Below are positions 58,750 to 64,000 of a stretch of 64,000 nucleotides of DNA, one piece after another. Location: contig NZ_JAMOIL010000008.1 of the NCBI RefSeq assembly GCF_023656415.1, positions 1-64,000 on the forward strand. Direction: 5' to 3'. The notes under the pieces are model-generated. The model was not told the origin of the DNA. It made no database searches and saw only the letters and a program-made list of their open reading frames with translations. The position numbers were made by a program, and so were the translations under genes. This DNA is from Nocardioides bruguierae (GTDB lineage Bacteria > Actinomycetota > Actinomycetes > Propionibacteriales > Nocardioidaceae). Position 1 is the stretch's first letter; the number at the start of each line of letters is the position of its first letter.

Positions 58750-59856
58750 GTGGACCTTCCGGTGATGCCGCCCGTCCGTCCGATGTTGGCGAAGACCACG
58801 ACGCTGGAGAAGGCGCTCGCGATGCTTCCCGACGTCCAACTCGAGCCAAAGTGGGACGGGTTCCGCTGCCTCGTCTTCCGCGACGGGGACGAGGTGGAGC
58901 TGGCCAGCCGCAACACCAAGCCGCTCACCCGCTACTTCCCCGAGGTCGTCGAGGCCGTGCTGGCCGAGCTGCCCGAGCGTTGCGTGCTCGACGCGGAGCT
59001 GTTCGTGGCACTGCCCCAGCCCGACGGGCGCCGCAAGCTCGAGTTCGAGGTGCTCCAGGAGCGCATCCACCCCGCCGCGTCCCGGATCACGAAGCTGTCG
59101 CAGGAGACGCCCGCCGAGCTGGTCGCCTTCGACCTGCTCGCGCTCGGCGACGAGGACCTGACCGGGCTCCCCTTCCAGGAGCGACGCGGGCGGCTCGAGC
59201 AGGCCCTGGGCCACCTGGACGCGTCGACGCGCTGCCACCTCACCCGGGTGACCACGGACCCCGAGGAAGCAGGCGACTGGTTCCGCCGGTTCGAGGGCGC
59301 GGGCCTGGACGGCGTGGTCGCCAAGCCGTTGGGCTCGGTCTACGAGCAGAACAAGCGGACGATGCTGAAGATCAAGCACGAGCGCACCGCGGACGTGGTG
59401 CTGGCCGGCTACCGCGAGCACAAGACCTCCACCCGCGAGAAGCCGCTGATCGGCTCGCTGCTGCTCGGCCTCTTCGACAGCGAGCACGGCCTCCAGCACG
59501 TCGGGGTGAGCGCCAGCTTCACGGCTGCCCGCCGCGCCGAGCTGTTCGAGGAGCTCCAGCCGCTGGTCTGCCCCATCGAGGAGCACCCGTGGGGCGCCTG
59601 GCAGGAGTGGGCCATCGCGAACCCCGACCGCGTGCCGGGCACGCAGAGTCGCTGGTCGCAGGGCAAGGACCTCTCCTTCACCCCGGTGCGCCCCGAGCGG
59701 GTGCTGGAGGTCAAGTACGACAACATGGAGGGACGCCGGTTCCGGCACACCGCGCACTTCAAGCGCTGGCGCCCCGACCGCGACCCCGCGTCCTGCGGCT
59801 ACGACCAGCTCGAGCAGGTGGTCGGCTACGACCTGGGCGCCATCCTCGGCGGCTGA
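58750..59856 (+). CDS. ligC: ATP-dependent DNA ligase (LigC type)
   Basis: This 368-aa ligase has the adenylation motif EPKWDGFRCLVFRDG (Lys in KWDG), RNTKPLTRYFPE, AFDLLALGD, GVVAKPLGSVYEQ and KIKHERTADVVLAGYREHKT. A C-terminal OB domain (about 245-368) is present; no polymerase or nuclease domain is fused. The first 36 codons came with the island; GTG 58750 follows TAGGCT by 7 nt. It pairs with the polymerase-domain gene at 61078, suggesting an end-joining or gap repair role. Confidence 0.92.
   Translation: MDLPVMPPVRPMLAKTTTLEKALAMLPDVQLEPKWDGFRCLVFRDGDEVELASRNTKPLTRYFPEVVEAVLAELPERCVLDAELFVALPQPDGRRKLEFEVLQERIHPAASRITKLSQETPAELVAFDLLALGDEDLTGLPFQERRGRLEQALGHLDASTRCHLTRVTTDPEEAGDWFRRFEGAGLDGVVAKPLGSVYEQNKRTMLKIKHERTADVVLAGYREHKTSTREKPLIGSLLLGLFDSEHGLQHVGVSASFTAARRAELFEELQPLVCPIEEHPWGAWQEWAIANPDRVPGTQSRWSQGKDLSFTPVRPERVLEVKYDNMEGRRFRHTAHFKRWRPDRDPASCGYDQLEQVVGYDLGAILGG
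58841..58858 (+). repeat. Right junction repeat of the island
   Basis: TCGAGCCAAAGTGGGACG is the partner of 49204-49221 (17 of 18 identical), inside codons LEPKWD(G) of the intact ligase. Base composition changes back to host-like right after it. Confidence 0.7.
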
Positions 59857-60073
59857 CCGCCGCGTCCGTCGCCGGACCGGAACAACCGACGACACAGCGA
59901 CGCGGCCTGATCGTCTGCCCAGGTCAGCGACCTGACGGCGCGCCCCCGGGTGCGTTGTTCCGGTCCTGCGACGCCCCGCCCGTCAGCGGCGGCCGCAGAC
60001 AGGCGGCGCCGAGGCGAGCACCCGGGGCCCTCAGCCCCTCCACTCACCCCCTCGGCAGGGCTACGGTGGTCGT

Positions 60074-60616
60074 GTGAGCTACGACGTCGTCCTCCTCATC
60101 GAGCAGCCCCTGACCAGCCGAGACGCCGATCAGGTGCGGGGCCTGCACGCCGGTCTCGCCGAGGACGGCGAGCAGGTCGTCTACCACCTCCTGCTCCCCG
60201 TCGAGGACGCCGGCGCCCAGGTGCAGGCCGCGATGGGCTCGCTCTCCGGCGACCTCACCGGCGGGCGTCCGCTGGACGTGCTGAGCACCGAGGAGGTCCG
60301 CGAGATCGACGCGGCCGCCCACGACCGCGCCTCGCAGGCGCTGCGCTCCTCCCTGGAGGCACTGGCCGACGCGGGCACGACCGCGCACGGCGAGACCACC
60401 GGCGCGGAGCCCGTGGCCGCCTTGGTCGCGAAGGTCGCCGAGGTCGAGGCCGCGGAGGTCATCGTGCTGACCGCGCCCCACGTGGTCAGCGAGTTCTTCC
60501 ACGTCGACTGGACCTCGCGCGCACGTCGCCACCTCGGCGTCCCGGTGCTGCACCTGCTGGAGCAGGAGAACTTCGACGAGCAGGCCGGCGAGGGCGAGGG
60601 CGTCAGCGGGTTCTGA
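60074..60616 (+). CDS. Hypothetical cytoplasmic protein
   Basis: This 180-aa protein has a Rossmann-like alternation (SYDVVLLIEQPLTSRDADQV, VIVLTAPHVVSEFFHVDWTS, HLGVPVLHLLEQENF). It recalls universal-stress or indole-acetamide-type folds only loosely and is not assigned. TACGGT lies 6 nt before GTG 60074. Confidence 0.65.
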   Translation: MSYDVVLLIEQPLTSRDADQVRGLHAGLAEDGEQVVYHLLLPVEDAGAQVQAAMGSLSGDLTGGRPLDVLSTEEVREIDAAAHDRASQALRSSLEALADAGTTAHGETTGAEPVAALVAKVAEVEAAEVIVLTAPHVVSEFFHVDWTSRARRHLGVPVLHLLEQENFDEQAGEGEGVSGF

Positions 60617-61077
60617 GCCCGCCGGCACGGCACGCAAACGCATACCCCCCGGGGTGTCACCGAGCAGTGGCCCCGGAGGCGCTTCTGTTACCGAAGACTG
60701 GGGATCTTGTGGATCGAGCGTTGGCGTCCGCGGTCAGCGTCGGATCTACTGTTGTTGCACCGGAACCGCTGGGGGCGGTTCCGAACAGGAACAGAGACGT
60801 ATGCCGCGATCCTGGGGGGAACGCGGACACGTCTCGAACTTCCTGGCAGTAGGCCCGGCGTGATTCTTGGGGGAATCGCGGCGGGCGTATTCGACACACC
60901 TGCGTGGCGCCCTCCGTCCCAGTCGGCGCCACGCGGGTTCGTCAACTCAACACATCGCGTGCCCGGTTGGGGCCGGCACGCTCAGCAGGTGCCGGCGGCA
61001 GTCGGGGGCCCTCCCAGCCTCTTCTGCCACCGGCACCTCGTTGTTTTTCCGCCAGGTCGGTTCCGCCCCCGGAGCCC
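60617..61077. other. Intergenic region with lower GC and a hairpin
   Basis: These 461 bases contain no convincing gene, though short frames exist on both strands. A perfect 9-bp hairpin CGGAACCGC / GCGGTTCCG (60761-60783) and two GGGGGAA-containing direct-repeat-like blocks near 60810 and 60867 are present. It may be a degraded insertion or a structured leader; no known riboswitch consensus was recognised. Confidence 0.4.
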
Positions 61078-62160
61078 TCAGTCGACGCGGTTGCCCTCCG
61101 CGTCCCAGTGCTCGGCGACCTTCTTGCTGGGCTGCACCCGCGGCGGCTCGCCCGGCATCTTCGGGTGGTCCGGCGGGAACGGCATCTCCCCACCGGGCAG
61201 CTCCTCGTAGGCCTCCAGCAGCGGGGTCAGGTCGTGCGCCACGTCGTCGATCGCCGCCCACGCGTCGCCGCGCTCGGCCAGCAGCGCGGGCACGGTGGTG
61301 AGGTTGTAGGCGCGCGGGTCGTCGGTCTCGGCGAGCTCGGCCCAGGTGAGCGGCGTCGAGACCGGCGCGCCCGGCAGCGGCCGCAACGAGTAGGCGCTGG
61401 CGATGGTGCGGTCGCGGCAGTTCTGGTTGTAGTCGACGAAGATGCGGCTCCCCCGCTCCTCCTTCCACCACGCGGTGGTCACCCGGTCGTCGGCCCGCTC
61501 GAGCAGCCGGCCGAAGCCGATCGCGGCGTGCCGGACGTCGAGGAACTCCCAGCGCGGCTCGATCCGCACGTAGACGTGCACCCCGCGGTTGCCCGACGTC
61601 TTCACGAAGGCGGTCAGCCCGAGGTCGGCGAGCAGGTCGCGGGCGACGGCGGCGACCGAGGCCGCGTCGGCGAACGTCGTCCCGGGCTGGGGGTCGAGGT
61701 CGATGCGCAGCTCGTCGGGGCGGTCGACGTCGCCGCGGCGCACGGGCCAGGGGTGGAAGACGACGGTGCCCATCTGCGCGCACCACACGGGGATCGCGAT
61801 CTCGGTGACGCACACCTCCTCGGCGGTGCGCCCGGACGGGAAGGTGACCCGCACCGGCTCCAGGTACTCGGGAGCCCCCTTCATCACCCGCTTCTGGTAG
61901 AACGCGTCGGCGTCGCGGTCCTGCGGGCCCGTCGCCAGCCGCATCCCCTCCCGGACGCCGGAGGGCCACCGCTCGAGGGCGACCGGCCGGTCGCGCAGCG
62001 CTCGCATGAGACCGTCCTCGACGCTGACCAGGTACTGCGCCACGTCCAGCTTCGTGATCGCCGGCGTGCGGTCGGTCTGCTCGAAGATCACGCGCTCCGG
62101 GCTGCTGACCCGGACCTCGCGCTCCCCCGCCTGCACCATCGCCGCCGCTGCCTTCGCCAT
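61078..62160 (-). CDS. LigD-type DNA polymerase/primase domain protein
   Basis: This 360-aa protein has the PolDom features DELRIDLDPQPGTTFADAAS (metal-binding Asp-x-Asp), FVKTSGNRGVHVYVRIEP and the C-terminal PVSTPLTWAELAETDDPRAY. It is a free-standing archaeo-eukaryotic primase-type polymerase as in mycobacterial PrimPol/LigD relatives, and lies near ligC. TAGGCT is 7 nt before the ATG. Confidence 0.9.
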   Translation of the reverse strand: MAKAAAAMVQAGEREVRVSSPERVIFEQTDRTPAITKLDVAQYLVSVEDGLMRALRDRPVALERWPSGVREGMRLATGPQDRDADAFYQKRVMKGAPEYLEPVRVTFPSGRTAEEVCVTEIAIPVWCAQMGTVVFHPWPVRRGDVDRPDELRIDLDPQPGTTFADAASVAAVARDLLADLGLTAFVKTSGNRGVHVYVRIEPRWEFLDVRHAAIGFGRLLERADDRVTTAWWKEERGSRIFVDYNQNCRDRTIASAYSLRPLPGAPVSTPLTWAELAETDDPRAYNLTTVPALLAERGDAWAAIDDVAHDLTPLLEAYEELPGGEMPFPPDHPKMPGEPPRVQPSKKVAEHWDAEGNRVD

Positions 62161-62237
62161 GGCGGTGAGCCTAGACGCGCGCCGGACCGCCCGAAACTGC
62201 GTGGCGGCCCGTCGCGACCGCCTCCTACGGTGGCTGC

Positions 62238-63518
62238 GTGAGCACCCCGCACGCCCCCGCCGACCTGACCTTCTCCACCGTCGACGTCCACGCCACCGAG
62301 GGCGAGGCGCTCCAGCGCCTGCACGCCTACGGGGACGCCTGGTCGCGCGGGTTCCACGAGGGCTCGATGAGCGAGAAGCAGCGCGAGGCCTGGCTCGAGC
62401 ACAGCCGGGCCGACGACGTGACCCTGCGTGCGGCCTACCCGACCGGCCCGCTGGTCGACACCACGCAGCCCGTCGGCACCTTCTCCAGCTGGGACGGCTC
62501 GATGAACGTGGGCGCCGAGCGGATGCTGGGCCTGCACATGATCACCGACGTCACGGTCGCGCCCACCCACCGCCGTCGCGGCATCCTGTCCCGCCTCATG
62601 CGCGAGGACCTGACCGCCGCGGCCGAGCGCGGCGTCCCGCTGGCGGCGCTCACGGTCTCCGAGGGCGGCATCTACGGCCGCTTCGGCTTCGGGGTCGCGA
62701 CCCGGCGGCGTCGGGTCACCGTCACCGCCCGCACAGGGGAGTTCGCCCTGCGCCACCTCGAGGACGACGGCACGCTGGTGCTCCTGGACCCGGCGGCCGC
62801 CGCCGTCCACACCACCGCCGTCTTCGAGCAGCACCTGGCCCGCACCCGCGGCGCCGTGACCCGCCCGTCGTTCTACCGACGCCTGGCCGAGGGGTTCGAC
62901 TTCGAGTCGGGCGAGCCCGACACGAAGCTGCGCTGCGTGCTCCACCTCGACGCCGCCGGGCAGCCCGACGGCTACGCCTACTGGAAGCACGCGCAGGAGG
63001 GCGGCACCTCGCGCGTCGACGTCGGGATGACCCAGGCGCTCACCGGCGTCGCGCACCTGCGGCTGTGGCAGTTCCTCACCGACGTCGACCTGGCCCACGA
63101 GGTGCGCGCCACCCTGCCGCTGGAAGCGCCGCTGGACGCCGCGGTCACCGACCCGCGCGCAGTCCGCACCGAGGAGGTGCGCGACATGCTGTGGCTGCGC
63201 GTGCTCGACGTGCCGGCCGCGCTCGAGGCGCGCCCGTGGCGCGAGGACGGCGCCGTCGTGCTGGACGTCGCCGACCCGCTCGGTCTCGCCGGCGGGCGGT
63301 TCCGGCTCACCACCGCGAAGGGCGTGGCGTCCGTGACCCCGACGCAGGACCCGGCCGACGTCCACCTGGGCGTGGAGACCCTCGGCGCGCTCTACCTCGG
63401 CGACCGGGGCGTCCACACGCACGCCGCGGCCGGCCGCGTCACCGGGCCCGGGGTCGCGACGTTCGCGGCGATGGCCGACGACGCCGGCCCCGCGCCGTGG
63501 TGCAGCACCGGCTTCTGA
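62238..63518 (+). CDS. Eis-family N-acetyltransferase
   Basis: This 426-aa protein has an N-terminal GNAT domain with ITDVTVAPTHRRRGILSRLM, a middle GNAT-like domain, and a C-terminal sterol-carrier-like domain, ending in a conserved tail DAGPAPWCSTGF that places the carboxylate in the active site of Eis enzymes. Eis proteins acetylate amines, including aminoglycosides. TACGGT lies 6 nt before GTG 62238. Confidence 0.88.
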   Translation: MSTPHAPADLTFSTVDVHATEGEALQRLHAYGDAWSRGFHEGSMSEKQREAWLEHSRADDVTLRAAYPTGPLVDTTQPVGTFSSWDGSMNVGAERMLGLHMITDVTVAPTHRRRGILSRLMREDLTAAAERGVPLAALTVSEGGIYGRFGFGVATRRRRVTVTARTGEFALRHLEDDGTLVLLDPAAAAVHTTAVFEQHLARTRGAVTRPSFYRRLAEGFDFESGEPDTKLRCVLHLDAAGQPDGYAYWKHAQEGGTSRVDVGMTQALTGVAHLRLWQFLTDVDLAHEVRATLPLEAPLDAAVTDPRAVRTEEVRDMLWLRVLDVPAALEARPWREDGAVVLDVADPLGLAGGRFRLTTAKGVASVTPTQDPADVHLGVETLGALYLGDRGVHTHAAAGRVTGPGVATFAAMADDAGPAPWCSTGF

Positions 63519-63569
63519 GCAGGCCTCCGGGGCGGCCGGCTCAGCCCTGCAGGCTCAGCTCCGGCCGAC

Positions 63570-64000
63570 TCAGCTCTGCGGGGTGACGAGCACCGAGACG
63601 ACCTGGACCACGTTGAGGCCGTAGGCCTCGTCGGCGTAGGCCTGGATCGTGCCGTCGTCCCACGGGGTCAGCGCGACGACCTGCTTCGAGGCCCCCACGT
63701 AGGTGGAGGTGATGCCGGGGACGCCGCTCAGCTCCGCCGAGATGGTGGTCAGCTGGGCGTCCTCGTAGCGGCGCAGCGGGGTGCTCGGGTCCGCGACCGG
63801 CACCGTGGGCCCGTCGTAGCGGGCCGCGGGCACCGCCTCGGTCACCGTGTAGGTCTCCCCGTCCCAGGTGCCCGTGAGCTGGTACTCGCCGTAGGTGGTG
63901 CCGGCCTTCGTGGTGGACGAGGCACGCGGCTGGTCGTCGAAGGCGAAGCCCGCCAGGTCGGTGCCCGTGCACTGGGGCGGCACGCTGCTGAGGATCGGCC
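63570..64000 (-). CDS. Unrecognised protein, partial at right edge
   Basis: The 3' end of a minus-strand gene runs off the window; the visible 143 or so residues include ILSSVPPQCTGTDLAGFAFD and VPGITSTYVGASKQVVALTP. The sequence upstream of the first possible start (GTG 63983) stays open, so the gene probably continues beyond 64000. Asp/Thr-rich; family not recognised. Confidence 0.55.
   Translation of the reverse strand, partial: PILSSVPPQCTGTDLAGFAFDDQPRASSTTKAGTTYGEYQLTGTWDGETYTVTEAVPAARYDGPTVPVADPSTPLRRYEDAQLTTISAELSGVPGITSTYVGASKQVVALTPWDDGTIQAYADEAYGLNVVQVVSVLVTPQS

Larger units (their letters stand above)
49222..58840. mobile_element. Low-GC genomic island carrying a RiPP gene cluster
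   Basis: Composition drops sharply and AT-rich codons appear between the two ligase junctions. The element interrupts the ligase and supplies a substitute 5' end with a start codon on the right, so the host keeps a full ligase. No integrase, transposase, plasmid or tRNA target is seen inside. The exact ends are estimated from the 18-bp junction repeats. Confidence 0.8.

Noticed and set aside
60657..60880. Possible c-di-AMP (ydaO-type) riboswitch because of GGGGGAA blocks and a hairpin
   Set aside because: The conserved core could not be matched by eye and no typical downstream gene (cell-wall hydrolase or transporter) follows. An Infernal search of this interval would settle it.

Overview
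The window is a high-GC chromosome segment from an actinobacterium. Three things point there: a mycothiol-linked formaldehyde dehydrogenase, paired GuaB and GuaB3, and GroES/GroEL under tandem CIRCE operators. The gene content looks most like the Nocardioidaceae, but that placement is inference. The left edge cuts an IS481-type transposase and the right edge cuts an unrecognised gene.

Positions 1-49,100 are mostly ordinary core genome. In order: CBS-BON and LapA-like proteins; guaA; a GMC oxidoreductase with a semialdehyde dehydrogenase; rnhA, an acetyltransferase and a nitrilase; an AbiEi/DUF559-like gene between two copies of a 45-nt palindromic repeat; guaB3, guaB, groEL and groES; an MFS exporter with a divergent LysR regulator; mscR with an MBL hydrolase; a sigma factor and membrane partner; tsaD, rimI, tsaB, cysQ, pth, rplY and pepN; an NmrA/HxlR pair; prs and glmU; a cell-surface glycan module (GT2, methyltransferase, two large membrane proteins); and several small secreted or redox proteins, including an Hcp-fold protein. 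Many genes have no Shine-Dalgarno but a TANNNT-type box 6-7 nt before the start codon, which suggests leaderless mRNAs.

The striking part is an island of about 9.6 kb (roughly 49,222-58,840) with clearly lower GC, inserted in the 5' part of a LigC-type ATP-dependent DNA ligase gene. A 43-codon stub of the ligase remains on the left. On the right the full ligase has a different replacement 5' end with its own promoter. Both copies share an 18-bp near-identical sequence at the junction. No integrase was found.

The island reads as a RiPP (ribosomally made, modified peptide) cluster transcribed on the minus strand: HExxH-type peptide hydroxylase, PqqD-like recognition protein, a 59-aa candidate precursor, radical SAM/SPASM maturase, PhyH-type dioxygenase, GNAT acetyltransferase, SDR, a borosin/OphMA-like peptide-backbone N-methyltransferase, an MFS exporter and a TylF-type methyltransferase. 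Genes are coupled by ATGA-type overlaps. A serine beta-lactamase-fold hydrolase faces the operon. This enzyme set, with the precursor next to the RRE rather than next to the N-methyltransferase, does not match a RiPP class I know.

Three genes (SDR, PhyH, and a VOC protein outside the island) are broken by one base in a G or C run. Sequencing indels are therefore a real possibility and should be checked before calling them pseudogenes.
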